64,000 nt of DNA from Membranihabitans marinus (GTDB taxonomy: Bacteria; Bacteroidota; Bacteroidia; Chitinophagales; Saprospiraceae), in assembly GCF_019802045.1 (NCBI RefSeq), contig NZ_JAHVHU010000006.1, forward strand, positions 310,001-374,000, read 5' to 3'. The notes beneath the pieces are model-generated. The model was given only the letters and a program-made list of their open reading frames with translations, was not told the origin of the DNA and did no database searches. Of this stretch, positions 19,501-28,600 are shown one piece after another (position 1 is the first letter of the stretch; the number at the start of each line of letters is the position of its first letter). A program made the translations under genes and the position numbers.

Positions 19501-19719
19501 TTCCACACCATTGATCTGTTCTTCAAGCGGAATGATCACGCTCTCCAATATGGTCTGCGCGTTGGCACCAGGAAATGATGCAGATACCCGGACTGTCGGT
19601 GGTGCAATTTCAGGATACTGGGTAACCGGCAAGGTTTGCAATCCCAGGTAACCCAGGATTAAGATAATAATTGATATTACGGTCGACAGTACCGGTCGGT
19701 CTATGAATTGTTTGAACAT
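16543..19719 (-). CDS. RND multidrug efflux pump, HAE1/AcrB type
   Basis: 1058 residues, normal for AcrB-type permeases. It starts MFKQFIDRPVLSTVISIIIL, as family members do. The proton-relay aspartates are present in TM4 (GIVVDDAIVVVEAV) and the partner lysine in TM10 (GLLAKNAILIVEFA). Two large periplasmic loops follow TM1 and TM7. It would export drugs, bile-like amphiphiles or dyes from the periplasm and inner leaflet using the proton gradient. Second gene of the operon, 12 nt after the adaptor. Confidence 0.96.
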   Translation of the reverse strand: MFKQFIDRPVLSTVISIIILILGYLGLQTLPVTQYPEIAPPTVRVSASFPGANAQTILESVIIPLEEQINGVEGMTYMTSTASNEGSGSIQVYFEQNVDPDIAAVNVQNRVSRANALLPREVVQSGVITQKQQTSSLMFTSIYSTNEDYDAKFIQNYININIIPELQRIQGVGEVRAFGGNVYSMRIWLQPERLAAYNLTPTDVIGAINEQSLEAAAGSLGKNSGNAFEYILRYPGRFNTETEYEDIVIKSIGDGQLLRLSDVAEVEFGAQSYSGKAIANNHPGVNFGVYQTPGSNAQEIIYKVEDKLEELSQNFPPGLNYLINFNVNDFLTASIDKVVATLLEAFLLVFLVVFIFLQDFRSTLIPAIAVPVSIIGTFFFLNLLGYSINLLTLFALLLAIGIVVDDAIVVVEAVHAKLEEGERDARKATHRAMSEISGAIISITLVMSAVFVPVTFFQGSAGVFYKQFGVTLIIAILISAVNALTLSPALCAIALNRHAQKLGQDHKRNPLRRFFYYFNIGFNAMRDKYVNSLSFLLRHKWITVVFLALAVVGTVLINRSMPKGFIPSEDRGVVFVNIELPEGASYDRTFHVIEQLNEKLKDFEEIKGKTLYAGNSFFSGGGGSYGMGFLLLKSWEERKEEESSVEGLIKRMTKMAQTIPDAQIIFFSPPSVRGFGAAEGFQLELLDRRGGSFKDLDETATEFVQALIQEPSISFASNSFSTNFPQYEIELNVPKAKEAGVPINSILSTMQGYIGGFYAADFSRFGKQYRVYIQSLPEDRRTVDDLDRIKVRNSEGQMTPITEFVSLKRIYGPQIVNRFNLFNAVSVTGQAAPGYSSGDAVETIQRLADEKLPAGYDFAFAGLTREEIASAGQAVVIFGLSILFVFFFLAAQYESYLLPLSVLLSLPVGVGGAYFTSWALGLENNIYFQIALIMLLGLLAKNAILIVEFARQRRHQGMSLFDAALDGARVRLRPILMTSFAFIFGLMPLVLSTGVGAVGNRSIGSGAAGGLLIGTIFGVFVIPVLFVMFQWLQEKITGVPAAVEASSPDTTNHENQTI

Positions 19720-19731
19720 GTTATGATCTTA

Positions 19732-20922
19732 TTATTTAAAAACCGGTGTAATATTGTCCATGTAGTTGGAAAAATCCTCCCGCTTAGGTATGATTTTCGA
19801 ACCGTTTTGGACGTTGCCCACTCCGGCTGCTAAAATAACATCATCTTTACGTACCCCATCTGCCACCAACACCTTGTTATCCACTACCGCATAGTAATCC
19901 AGTGGCTGGGACTGCAAGGAGTCCTCACCAATTACCCGGTAGACGAATTTACGTCCCTGCATCTCATACGTCGATTGCAAGGGCACCACCAGCGCATCCT
20001 CGTAGATGGTGGGGATAGCAATCGTTCCACTGCCACCATCCCGGAGTATGTATTCGGGATTGGGGAACAAGGCTCGAAAATTGATCGTTCCGGTTCTGGG
20101 ATCAATTTGCCCACTTATCGTTTGTATTTTGCCTTTGTGTGGATATGTTTTCCCGTTGGCCATGATGAATTGAACGGGTGGCATGGAATCGATTTTCTCC
20201 TGCAAGGTTTTACCTTCCAGCTCCGAAGTAAAATTCAAAAAATCTTTTTCATTCAGGGCGAAATAAACATATACTTCTTTAATATTGGAAACATATGTCA
20301 ATGGTTGGGCTTCACTCCGGCCTACCAACGTCCCCTGTCGAAAAGGAATCCGACCGACGACCCCATCAACCGGGCTTTGGATACGGGTATAACCGATGTT
20401 TTCTTTCACTCCTTGAAATTGACTCTTTGCTTGAGCTACCCTTGATTTTGCGGATGCCAGATTAGCCTCTGCCGTTTTAAGTTGGACGTCACTAATAATT
20501 CCTTTTTCCACCAACGGCTTCAGCCGGTCTACCTCGACCTGTGCCGCATTAAAGCCGGCTTCTGCCACCTGTATATTTGACTCGGCAGCATTGGCATTCT
20601 GGCTTAGAGCCTGGGTTTCCAATTGAAATAAAGGCGCTCCTTTCCGAACAAACTCACCCTCGTCCACATAAATGGATTTTATATACCCATCTACCTTAGC
20701 TCGAATTCCGATATTTTCCACACCTTCAATGGTGGCCGGATATTTATTCAGGTGCTTCACATCCCGGGTTTCCAGTGCAATCACTGGATATTCCCGCACA
20801 GCAGCCTCTTGACGGGCTTTGCCTGCGGCATCCTGATCCTGACAAGACACCAATACTGATCCCGTGAGTATAACTAATGAAAGCAATACCCACTGAGAAA
20901 ATGAAAAAATATTAAAAGTCAT
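19732..20922 (-). CDS. RND efflux periplasmic adaptor (membrane fusion protein)
   Basis: 396 residues with a lipoprotein signal ending LTGSVLVSCQ. The split biotinyl-lipoyl-like domain is seen in GVENIGIRAKVDGYIKSIYV and YTRIQSPVDGVVGRIPFRQG, flanking a helical hairpin rich in Ala/Gln/Glu (about 100-160). It bridges the inner-membrane pump and the outer-membrane channel. First gene of the three-gene efflux operon. No TetR- or AraC-type regulator gene sits next to it; the 210-nt upstream spacer separates it from radA. Confidence 0.95.
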   Translation of the reverse strand: MTFNIFSFSQWVLLSLVILTGSVLVSCQDQDAAGKARQEAAVREYPVIALETRDVKHLNKYPATIEGVENIGIRAKVDGYIKSIYVDEGEFVRKGAPLFQLETQALSQNANAAESNIQVAEAGFNAAQVEVDRLKPLVEKGIISDVQLKTAEANLASAKSRVAQAKSQFQGVKENIGYTRIQSPVDGVVGRIPFRQGTLVGRSEAQPLTYVSNIKEVYVYFALNEKDFLNFTSELEGKTLQEKIDSMPPVQFIMANGKTYPHKGKIQTISGQIDPRTGTINFRALFPNPEYILRDGGSGTIAIPTIYEDALVVPLQSTYEMQGRKFVYRVIGEDSLQSQPLDYYAVVDNKVLVADGVRKDDVILAAGVGNVQNGSKIIPKREDFSNYMDNITPVFK

Positions 20923-21132
20923 AGTATTCCGTTGTATTCATATGAATCATAGCCACAAGGCCGAAGAAGCAAGATCTTTAGATAGGTTCATAGCACTACG
21001 TCATCCCGCTCGTCCGGATGGAACTGCAAAAATAAACAGAAAGATGACAAAAGAGTTTTGAATAAAGAACGATATTATATAATTACAATAAAAGAAGTTC
21101 CATTAAACCTTTTTTAAGAAATTTCCACAATG

Positions 21133-22494
21133 TCACCCAAATAAAATTTCAAGGAGCTCATTTACATTGGCGACCGGACTGATTGCAATGTCATTGGGCA
21201 GTTTGTGGATGGCTTCATTGCGCGTAGAGCAAACGATCCGATCAAATTTAAGCCGGTCAGCTTCTTTGATACGCTGCTCAAAACGATGTACCGTTCTCAA
21301 TTCACCGGTGAGTCCAACTTCTGCACAATAGCAGATTCTTCGGCTAAGCGCTTTGTCTTTGAACGAGCTCATCAGCGCCACAATAACTGCCAGGTCGATG
21401 GCTGGATCATTCACCCGAATTCCTCCGGCGATATTTACAAATACATCTTGTTTCCCCAATGGAAAACCACATCGTTTCTCCAGTACTGCCAGCAACATGG
21501 AAAGACGGCGAAGATCAAATCCTGTAGCTGAACGCTGTGGTGCAGCATAAACCGTGGGCGTCACCAAAGCCTGCACTTCCACCATGAATGGTCGCCCCCC
21601 TTCGATCATTACGGCGGTGGTACATCCACTGAGGTCCTGTGATGACCGGTTGGCAAACATCATAGACGGATCCTCCACAATTTCCAATCCGGATTGCTGC
21701 ATTCGATACACGCCGATCTCATCAGTACTGCCAAATCGATTTTTATGCACTCGAAGCATCCGGTAGTTGTATTGCTGGTCCCCTTCAAAATACAGGACGG
21801 TGTCTACAATGTGTTCAAGGATTTTCGGTCCGGCGATCCCTCCTTCCTTATTCACATGGCCTATGATAAAAACAGCCACATGATGATCTTTTGCTAACCG
21901 CTGAAACTCCATCGTACAATGGCGCAGTTGGGCTATATTGCCAGGTTCTCCATCCAAATTCCGGTTGTACGTAGTCTGAATACTATCCAGAATAATCAGA
22001 TCCGGTTCTACTTTCCGAACATGATGTTCGATTTTTCCAACTTCTACTTCACTAACCAGCCATAGTTTCTCGGATACTTTTTTCATCCGGTCCGCCCGCA
22101 TCTTGATCTGTTCTGTGCTTTCTTCACCACTCACATAAAGTACTTTACCCGGAAAGTGAGTCGCCACCTGAAGCAGCAAGGTCGATTTTCCAACACCAGG
22201 TTCACCAGCCAGGAGCATCAGTCCACCTGGAACCATTCCGCCACCCAGACAACGCTCCAACTCTTTGTCTGTTAATTTCCATCGACGTCTCTTCTCGATC
22301 TCTACATCCTGGATCAGCACCGGATCATTCTCAGGTCGTGCGACCGGTGACCGCGACGGCTTATTTTTGCTCCCGCCCGGAATCTTATATTCCACCATGG
22401 TGTTCCATTCCTGGCACGAAGGACATTTCCCTTCCCATTTCGGGGATTCAAACCCACAATCCGTACATAAAAACACTTTTCGGTCTTTGGCCAT
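21133..22494 (-). CDS. radA: DNA repair protein RadA
   Basis: 453 residues with all RadA landmarks. A four-cysteine zinc finger is at the start (C10, C13, C24, C27). The Walker A motif GEPGVGKS is at 97-104, and the RadA-specific KNRFGSTDEIGVY motif follows the ATPase core. The C-terminal third is the Lon-protease-like domain. RadA is a hexameric branch-migration motor acting in recombinational repair. It is transcribed alone. Confidence 0.97.
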   Translation of the reverse strand: MAKDRKVFLCTDCGFESPKWEGKCPSCQEWNTMVEYKIPGGSKNKPSRSPVARPENDPVLIQDVEIEKRRRWKLTDKELERCLGGGMVPGGLMLLAGEPGVGKSTLLLQVATHFPGKVLYVSGEESTEQIKMRADRMKKVSEKLWLVSEVEVGKIEHHVRKVEPDLIILDSIQTTYNRNLDGEPGNIAQLRHCTMEFQRLAKDHHVAVFIIGHVNKEGGIAGPKILEHIVDTVLYFEGDQQYNYRMLRVHKNRFGSTDEIGVYRMQQSGLEIVEDPSMMFANRSSQDLSGCTTAVMIEGGRPFMVEVQALVTPTVYAAPQRSATGFDLRRLSMLLAVLEKRCGFPLGKQDVFVNIAGGIRVNDPAIDLAVIVALMSSFKDKALSRRICYCAEVGLTGELRTVHRFEQRIKEADRLKFDRIVCSTRNEAIHKLPNDIAISPVANVNELLEILFG

Positions 22495-22599
22495 ATTATT
22501 ATAGTTTCCGTAAAATTAAGCCAATTTAGACAAAAAGGAAAGAAGGTGAAAAATGAAAGGTGTTCAGATGTTGAGGAAAATGCACGTTATCGAATAAAC

Positions 22600-22794
22600 T
22601 CAATTTTCAAAAAATAATTTTCTATCTTCATACTTTGAGGTGGCGTAGCTAATGAAACGACCTAGCGCAGGATTAGCTTTTCGCAGTCGGTCGGAAGGTG
22701 TATAATATCCTGACCGATCTGCTTTTATTAGTTGTAGATTGATTTTTCTTTTCACCGTATAATCAGCGGCATCAAACGCTAATTTTTTCGACAA
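22600..22794 (-). CDS. Possible small protein, unsupported
   Basis: A 64-codon frame with a TTG start, basic and Tyr-rich (KADRSGYYTPSDRLRKANPA). It has no recognisable family, signal peptide or convincing ribosome-binding site. It lies in the 345-nt spacer between radA and scpB and would be divergent from scpB with 45 nt between them. It may be a real small gene or chance; I lean slightly towards chance. Confidence 0.2.
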   Translation of the reverse strand: MSKKLAFDAADYTVKRKINLQLIKADRSGYYTPSDRLRKANPALGRFISYATSKYEDRKLFFEN

Positions 22795-22839
22795 TTAATG
22801 TCAATCAGCGAGGCACACCAATAAGAAACAGCAACTATA

Positions 22840-23460
22840 ATGAGTGATCAGCAAACCATGAAAAACAAACATCTTAAGCAACACATTGAAGCTCTGATTT
22901 TCATTGCGAATCCATCGATTACCCTACTGGAAATCATGGAATGTCTCAATGAAAAATTTAACACCACATTTGACGAACGAACAATTGCTGATTTAGTCGA
23001 CCAGCTTATGGATCACTATGCTGGAGAGGATTCCAGTTTTGAGATCCTTGAGATGAATGGGGGGTTCCGCTTTATGACCAAACCAGCCTACGAAGATACG
23101 CTGACAACCTACCTGAAACAGGTTCAAAACAATAAATTGTCCAGAACAGCCATGGAAACGCTCTCCATTATTGCATACAAGCAACCAGTCACTAAGGCCG
23201 TCATTGAACAAATACGGGGTGTCAATTGTGATTACAGTATACAAAAGTTGCTGGAAAAAGACCTGGTCACCATCATGGGACGGGGAGAGACCATCGGGAA
23301 GCCCTTGCTTTATGGTACTTCCGATAAGTTTATGGATTATTTTGGTCTCAATTCCATCAAAGATCTGCCCGTTCTCAAAGATTTTGAAGATAAGAAGCAG
23401 GTCATCGGCGACAAGTCAGCAGTAGCTGGTGAGGCATTAAAAAACACAAGCGAGAATTAA
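22840..23460 (+). CDS. scpB: Segregation and condensation protein B
   Basis: 206 residues of two winged-helix domains. The ScpB signature is clear: LSIIAYKQPVTKAVIEQIRG followed by VNCDYSIQKLLEKDLV and GRGETIGKPLLYGTSDKFMD. ScpB dimers bind ScpA and the SMC ATPase in the chromosome-organising condensin complex. scpA is not in the window. The gene heads a tight run with DUF2480 and a lytic transglycosylase. Confidence 0.95.
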   Translation: MSDQQTMKNKHLKQHIEALIFIANPSITLLEIMECLNEKFNTTFDERTIADLVDQLMDHYAGEDSSFEILEMNGGFRFMTKPAYEDTLTTYLKQVQNNKLSRTAMETLSIIAYKQPVTKAVIEQIRGVNCDYSIQKLLEKDLVTIMGRGETIGKPLLYGTSDKFMDYFGLNSIKDLPVLKDFEDKKQVIGDKSAVAGEALKNTSEN

Positions 23461-23469
23461 ACAGTGGCA

Positions 23470-24000
23470 ATGAAAAGTACAGAAAAAAAACTGGTCAACC
23501 GGGTGGCTAAAAGCCCATTGAAAACCATCAACCTCGAGGATTATTTCCCCAAAGAGGAAATTATTGAATTTGACCTTAAGGACTATCTTTTTAAGGAACT
23601 CATCCTGAAAGAAAAAGAGTTTCGTGCAGCCATGAAGGAGATTGACTGGACTGCATTCAGCGGCCAATCCGTAGCCATCACGTGCTCGACCGACGCCATT
23701 ATACCAGTGTGGGCGTTTATGTTGACCGCTGCATACCTGACGCCCTATGCATCCGAAGTGTTTTCCGGAACGGCAGAAGAATTTCTGGAAGAAAAATACA
23801 GGAATCGTCTGGATGCCATCGATTTCAGTCAGTATGAAAACGAACTGATCGTCATCAAAGGGTGCAGTAAAAAGGTAGTTCCCCGGAGTGCCTATGTCCG
23901 AATCACCAACAAATTGAGGCCTTACGCCCGGAGTATAATGTACGGAGAAGCTTGTTCTACCGTCCCAATCTATAAAAAACCCAGAAAACGCACATCATGA
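23470..24000 (+). CDS. DUF2480 family protein
   Basis: 176 residues from ATG 23470 (a GTG two codons upstream is possible). It shows the conserved phrases of this Bacteroidota family: LVNRVAKSPLKTINLEDYFP, EIIEFDLKDYLFKELILKEK and the ending VVPRSAYVRITNKLRPYARS with MYGEACSTVPIYK. The function is unknown; conservation of a Cys-containing end suggests a binding site. It follows scpB by 9 nt and overlaps the next gene by 4 nt. Confidence 0.9.
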   Translation: MKSTEKKLVNRVAKSPLKTINLEDYFPKEEIIEFDLKDYLFKELILKEKEFRAAMKEIDWTAFSGQSVAITCSTDAIIPVWAFMLTAAYLTPYASEVFSGTAEEFLEEKYRNRLDAIDFSQYENELIVIKGCSKKVVPRSAYVRITNKLRPYARSIMYGEACSTVPIYKKPRKRTS

Positions 24001-24947
24001 ATATTTTCTCACGTCCCGTTCTTTACAGCCTCGGAGTTCTGACAACACTCGTTTTGGTCTATGGATACATTTCACCAATGGATGCAAACAAGGATACCGT
24101 CCAGGGGGAATCCGATGATCACATAAAAATAGTCACCACGAATCATGCCCTTCCCCAACAAATCAGAGCGGTTTATCTTTATAAAGACTTCACCTTTGCC
24201 GGTGAAAAAGTCCCGCTGGAAATTGAAGATGTTCGGGAAAGGCTTGAACGGGAACTTACGGTCAACTCCTACTATCACAGCAGCACCATACTGAACATAA
24301 AAAGAAGCCAGCGGTTCTTTCCGGTTATTGACAAGATATTAACCCAACGGAATATTCCGCTTGATTTCAAGTACGTCGCTGTTGCTGAATCCAATTTGGA
24401 TAATGTAGGCTCTCCGGCCGGAGCAAAAGGATTTTGGCAGCTAATGCCGGCTGTGGCCAGGTCCTACGGTCTCATTATAAATAATGAAATTGATGAGCGG
24501 TATCATTTGGAAAAGTCAACGGTAGCTGCAACAAAACTAATCCAAAATTACAAAGATAAATTTGGTTCCTGGAGCAACGCTGCGGGAGCTTATAATATAG
24601 GAGAAGGTAACTTTAGACGGGAAAGTCGCCTCCAAAAAGAGAGCGATTACTATCACATGAATTTTGGGTCTGAAACCAATCGCTACCTATTCAGAGTACT
24701 GGCATTAAAGGAAATACTTTCTACACCGGATCGATTTGGGTTTGACATCACCACCTCAGAACGCTACCAACCCTGGACGGAAAAGTTAAAGTTAGTTCCC
24801 GTGACCAAATCAATACCCAGTCTTGCAGATTTTGCGCACCAACATAATATGTCATACCGGGAATTAAAGGTTTATAATCCCTGGTTGTTGACCAACCGGC
24901 TCACCGTGGGATCTGGTCAGTCCTTTGAGATAGCGGTGTTGAAGTAA
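23997..24947 (+). CDS. Lytic transglycosylase with LysM-like tail
   Basis: 316 residues with an N-terminal membrane or signal segment (RPVLYSLGVLTTLVLVYGYI). The Slt-type domain is at about 100-235: catalytic Glu131 in VAVAESNLDN, then SPAGAKGFWQLMP and NAAGAYNIGEGN. The last 50 residues (PSLADFAHQHNMSYRELKVY ... LTVGSGQSFEI) look like a LysM peptidoglycan-binding domain. It would cleave peptidoglycan glycan strands to 1,6-anhydro products in the periplasm. Its ATG overlaps the DUF2480 stop (ATGA). Confidence 0.92.
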   Translation: MNIFSRPVLYSLGVLTTLVLVYGYISPMDANKDTVQGESDDHIKIVTTNHALPQQIRAVYLYKDFTFAGEKVPLEIEDVRERLERELTVNSYYHSSTILNIKRSQRFFPVIDKILTQRNIPLDFKYVAVAESNLDNVGSPAGAKGFWQLMPAVARSYGLIINNEIDERYHLEKSTVAATKLIQNYKDKFGSWSNAAGAYNIGEGNFRRESRLQKESDYYHMNFGSETNRYLFRVLALKEILSTPDRFGFDITTSERYQPWTEKLKLVPVTKSIPSLADFAHQHNMSYRELKVYNPWLLTNRLTVGSGQSFEIAVLK

Positions 24948-25388
24948 AAGAGTTAGGACGATTCGCTTTGGTTTTTGGGACCCTGGGACTTGGGTGCACT
25001 GTCCCTATCGACCTATATACTTCGCGACTGTCGATGATGCATATCTTTATTTTACAATTTTAAATTCTCATCAATTACATGTACTCATGGGATAGAAGCA
25101 TACCTACGCATTATATGCATGCAATAATAATTCTATCTATGTGATTTCATTAAGGGACCATATAATGAGTGCCGTTGGGTACTCTATATGGGTAGAAAAA
25201 TTGGAGCATGCACCATTTTCGTGCCATAGGTACGATACATGAAAACCAAGTTCGATCTGATGAGGTAGCTACCACTCTCAGCCGCCGAAAAGCAGGATTA
25301 ATCATACCAAGAGCTGGAGCTCTGCTTCCCAGGGTGTGGGGTGCTGTGCGTTTCGTCTCACAGACCTTCTGACGCCTCTAAACTCTAT
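24948..25388. other. Gene-free spacer
   Basis: About 440 nt between the convergent transglycosylase and gldN genes. I see no convincing coding frame, RNA gene or terminator. The last part of the full spacer is occupied by the dispersed element at 25389-25508. Confidence 0.6.
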
Positions 25389-25508
25389 TAACCCGGTTTA
25401 TTCACCACGTCAATATAGTATGTTACATGATATACAGTGCATCCATTGCTTAATTTCCAAAATTGGGCATATTACATAGCCCAATTTGGAGTGACGTATG
25501 ACTTGCGG
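25389..25508. repeat. Dispersed intergenic element, copy 1
   Basis: A 120-nt stretch that matches 42773-42894 along its whole length. Shared blocks include TTTATTCACCACGTCAAT, TTCCAAAATTGG, CATATTACATAGCC and GACTT..GCGG. It contains a hairpin with arms TCCAAAATTGGGC and GCCCAATTTGGA (one bulged base) around CATATTACATA-type loop sequence. It ends immediately before the gldN stop codon. Confidence 0.8.
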
Positions 25509-25509
25509 G

Positions 25510-26430
25510 TTAATACGACCAGAGATCACTTTCGTAGTTGAAGATTTCTTCTTTAATTTTCTTAGATTCCAGCATACGCTTTAACTGCGCTTCCCGAGAA
25601 TCGCCCTGCATGGAGGGGTAGTCTGACAACCGGTAGTCTCGCACGTTCGACTCTTTGATGACGTAATAATTAAAATAGCGCATTTCCATGTAATCGTCCC
25701 AGGATAGAATGGTTGCAGAGTTGCCCGGCAAGTAGACTTTCTGCGAAGCGAAATACTTTCGTGCCTGTGGCCAGTAGATCCAAAAGAGTGGATATTCAAA
25801 GGCAAAGCTCCCTTCCTCACCGGCCTTATCTTGTATCGGACAAATTCCGAGGATCCGTACACGCATTCGTGAATGCAGTTTATCGAAGAACCATATTTCC
25901 TTTAACCGGTATTTTTGAATTGTCGTATAATCAATATCATTCCGAACAATCTGTGGTTCCCGCTCAAAAGTCTCTGGATTGGTCACAAAAACCGTATCCT
26001 GGTCAAAAAGGATATCATTCACAGCCTGGACATCCATTTCATTCTTAAAATCGTCAGAATCTCCCATATAAGGCTGTATGGCTCCACTTTGTATTCCGTC
26101 GATTAATAACTGAAAAAACGGTGCGGACGGATACATAAATGGTTGATTTATCTTCTCGCGGACATCGATCACACCCCATATATATTTGGACCAAAAAACA
26201 TCTGCTTCCCGGATGTGTGGGTATTCCAATACCATACGATCCTTCATCAGGTTTTGCGGCGTCACTCCATTCACAGGCTCGATGGACGACGCTTGTTGTT
26301 GGATGATTTGGTTCGGATCGCCGCCGTCAATTGTTGATTCGGTAATGATCTCTTCCGCAATCTGGGCGTGTAAACCATACGCAGCCAGGCTAAGAAAGAG
26401 AACAAAGTATAGTCGTTTTATCGTATGCAT
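25510..26430 (-). CDS. gldN: Type IX secretion protein GldN/PorN
   Basis: 306 residues with a signal peptide (IKRLYFVLFLSLAAYGLHAQ). The family core is recognisable: RVRILGICPIQDK, PLFWIYWPQARKYFA and SWDDYMEMRYFNYYVIKESN. GldN forms a periplasmic ring complex with GldK at the outer membrane in the T9SS. Last gene of the operon, 8 nt after gldM. Confidence 0.95.
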   Translation of the reverse strand: MHTIKRLYFVLFLSLAAYGLHAQIAEEIITESTIDGGDPNQIIQQQASSIEPVNGVTPQNLMKDRMVLEYPHIREADVFWSKYIWGVIDVREKINQPFMYPSAPFFQLLIDGIQSGAIQPYMGDSDDFKNEMDVQAVNDILFDQDTVFVTNPETFEREPQIVRNDIDYTTIQKYRLKEIWFFDKLHSRMRVRILGICPIQDKAGEEGSFAFEYPLFWIYWPQARKYFASQKVYLPGNSATILSWDDYMEMRYFNYYVIKESNVRDYRLSDYPSMQGDSREAQLKRMLESKKIKEEIFNYESDLWSY

Positions 26431-26438
26431 ATGATCGA

Positions 26439-27971
26439 TTATTTAATTTTAAAACTCACGGTTCCCACATTCTTCCCGACCGGCCATCCGGGGCATTTGA
26501 CCCGGACATCTTCAAAAAAGTAGCGGTCCTGAGGGCTTGCTTTACTGATCAGGTTTTGCGTATTCCCAGAATATGTTCCACCATTGTTTGCTGAAGCTAC
26601 AGGATCTCCTGTTCCGGGTTTGGGAATCCGGAATAAGGTATAGGATAAGACTTGGCAACGCGCATCAAAATCAAAATTTTGAAGTTCTGCAAATAGTCCC
26701 CGTTGTGCTTTGAATTCTCCATTCCCCATACTACCTCCGTGTTGACCGGAAAGCGTAGGTATCGGATCAGGAATAATTTTCGTCCGGAAATCATAGGTGG
26801 TTGGCGCTAGTCCGCCCCCACTCAAGGTAATTTTCGCCTCGCCTTGTTGTGATACGGTGGCATTGTACTTCCCCGTTCCCGTTTTGGACAATTTGATTCC
26901 AGAACCACTGGCTGAGACCTGAAGCTCATTGGAAGAAATCCCTGCTGCCGTGATGGAGAGGGGATTGTCTACGCCCACATAGAGTACATTCATTTTGTCG
27001 GCGGAAACACTGGCCGAACGTTCGCCCACTTCGTAGGTAAATGAATTTGAATAGGTGTTCTTTTCTCCAGTCACCGGATTCGTAACGGTGACACTCGCAT
27101 TGAGTTCCTTGACACCTGTAGATGATGTAGGTGCCCTGTACGAGGCTACACCATCCCGCACCGGCACGGTCGATCCGTTCACTGCAATATCAATTTTGGT
27201 ATTGGAACTACTGCTGGCCGATGTACTCAGAAAAAAGTCTGCTTCGAAAGGCTCTCCTTTGATCACGTACCCTTTTTTGGCTTGCATCACCACTTGATAA
27301 TTATCGAAAACGATGTCTTCACCGCCCACTTTACTCATCAGGTAATTCAGGACCGTCGACTCCGCGCTTTTTACATCATTTTTGATTTTCTCAAAAATTG
27401 GCATCGTGGCCAACAAAGGCATATGTGCAAAGTTGAACTCGGCCCAGCTTTTCTTGTCAGATTCTTTCCAGGACTCATCGACTTCTATATTAATCTCCTT
27501 GGCCATCCGTTCCTGGTCTTCGGGATCAATGTATTGCAGAAATTGCTCCTCCAGCCCTTTCATTCGTTCTTCCAGTTCATCCCCGTTGTCTTCATGAACC
27601 AGGTAGAACGTGGTAATATCTTTATCCTTATACCCTTTAGGCGTACCGTCTTCGAGATAGCCGCCAGTCTCATCAATCATATAATTCACGAGTCCATCGA
27701 CGTAATCCGAAAAATCGCTCGACAGTTCTTGTACCGGTTTGGTCCGTTCGGCATATTTAGCCAACTCATCTTTTTTTCGGGCCAGCTTTGCAATCTCGGG
27801 CGGCAGATGTGAATTATTTTCGTCCAACACGGTGTTGGACTTTTTCAAACCTTTTTCCACGACTTTAAAAGCATTGAATATTTCCGCAGAAACATTGAGG
27901 GCCAGCAAAGCAGTCAACACCAAATACATGATATTGATCATTAACTGCCGTGGTTCCTTAGGTATCGACAT
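26439..27971 (-). CDS. gldM: Type IX secretion/gliding motor protein GldM/PorM
   Basis: 510 residues. The start IPKEPRQLMINIMYLVLTAL places one N-terminal transmembrane helix exactly as in known GldM proteins, followed by ALNVSAEIFNAFKVVEKGL. The large periplasmic part has a helical region and then beta-sandwich domains. With GldL it forms the proton-driven inner-membrane motor whose periplasmic shaft contacts GldK/GldN. 38 nt downstream of gldL, 8 nt upstream of gldN. Confidence 0.96.
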   Translation of the reverse strand: MSIPKEPRQLMINIMYLVLTALLALNVSAEIFNAFKVVEKGLKKSNTVLDENNSHLPPEIAKLARKKDELAKYAERTKPVQELSSDFSDYVDGLVNYMIDETGGYLEDGTPKGYKDKDITTFYLVHEDNGDELEERMKGLEEQFLQYIDPEDQERMAKEINIEVDESWKESDKKSWAEFNFAHMPLLATMPIFEKIKNDVKSAESTVLNYLMSKVGGEDIVFDNYQVVMQAKKGYVIKGEPFEADFFLSTSASSSSNTKIDIAVNGSTVPVRDGVASYRAPTSSTGVKELNASVTVTNPVTGEKNTYSNSFTYEVGERSASVSADKMNVLYVGVDNPLSITAAGISSNELQVSASGSGIKLSKTGTGKYNATVSQQGEAKITLSGGGLAPTTYDFRTKIIPDPIPTLSGQHGGSMGNGEFKAQRGLFAELQNFDFDARCQVLSYTLFRIPKPGTGDPVASANNGGTYSGNTQNLISKASPQDRYFFEDVRVKCPGWPVGKNVGTVSFKIK

Positions 27972-28009
27972 GTGTGCTTATTTTATTCTTAATTATTTGA
28001 CTTCTCTTC

Positions 28010-28600
28010 TTACTTGGAGTTCATCGCATTGAGCATATTACCGTATACGGTATTCAAAGAACCCAACTTTTGATTGAGCACAGCCATATTTTCCTTATAC
28101 TGCTTGGCATCTTCTACGCTTCCTTCCAATTGACCCATGGCGGTGTTCAACTTCGCATAGAAGTTGTTCATGGTCTTCAACTGTTCACCGGTCTGCGAAA
28201 AGTCCACCTCTTGCAAAGCCTTCAGAGACTGCATGCTTTTGGACATGTTCCGCAATTCACCCAGCATCCCATCCAGATGTTTTTCAACAAATTCGGAATC
28301 CAGGCTTTTACCATTGACCGCTGGTTGTTCGACCACGGCCCCATTCGTTAAGGGTGCAATATTGGAATTTGCCCGATCGAGCCCCGGGTAAAGGTTTTCC
28401 CAATAATAATCTTTCTCCGGTGGCAACACCCCAAGAAAAAGGAAGATAATAGCTTCTGTGACGAGTCCCACCGTAATGGCTGTACCACCCCAAGGATAGG
28501 AATTAATTTTTCCAAGTGCTCCAAGCATTACCAGGGATGCTCCGATCCCGATGATGAAGTTTTTTAAGTACTTAAACCAGGTTTTCTTATAAAATGTCAT
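28010..28600 (-). CDS. gldL: Type IX secretion/gliding motor protein GldL/PorL
   Basis: 196 residues from ATG 28600 (a TTG four codons upstream is possible). Two transmembrane helices are near the start (NFIIGIGASLVMLGALGKIN and TAITVGLVTEAIIFLFLGVL), with the family phrase PPEKDYYWENLYPGLD after the second. The acidic residue in TM2 (TEAIIF) is the one implicated in proton conduction in characterised GldL proteins. The cytoplasmic rest is predicted coiled coil. Sits between gldK and gldM. Confidence 0.95.
   Translation of the reverse strand: MTFYKKTWFKYLKNFIIGIGASLVMLGALGKINSYPWGGTAITVGLVTEAIIFLFLGVLPPEKDYYWENLYPGLDRANSNIAPLTNGAVVEQPAVNGKSLDSEFVEKHLDGMLGELRNMSKSMQSLKALQEVDFSQTGEQLKTMNNFYAKLNTAMGQLEGSVEDAKQYKENMAVLNQKLGSLNTVYGNMLNAMNSK

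Noticed and set aside
22440-22470. tRNA-like T-arm text inside radA
   Set aside because: A chance GGGGATTCAAACCC match within the zinc-finger codons; no acceptor or anticodon arms.
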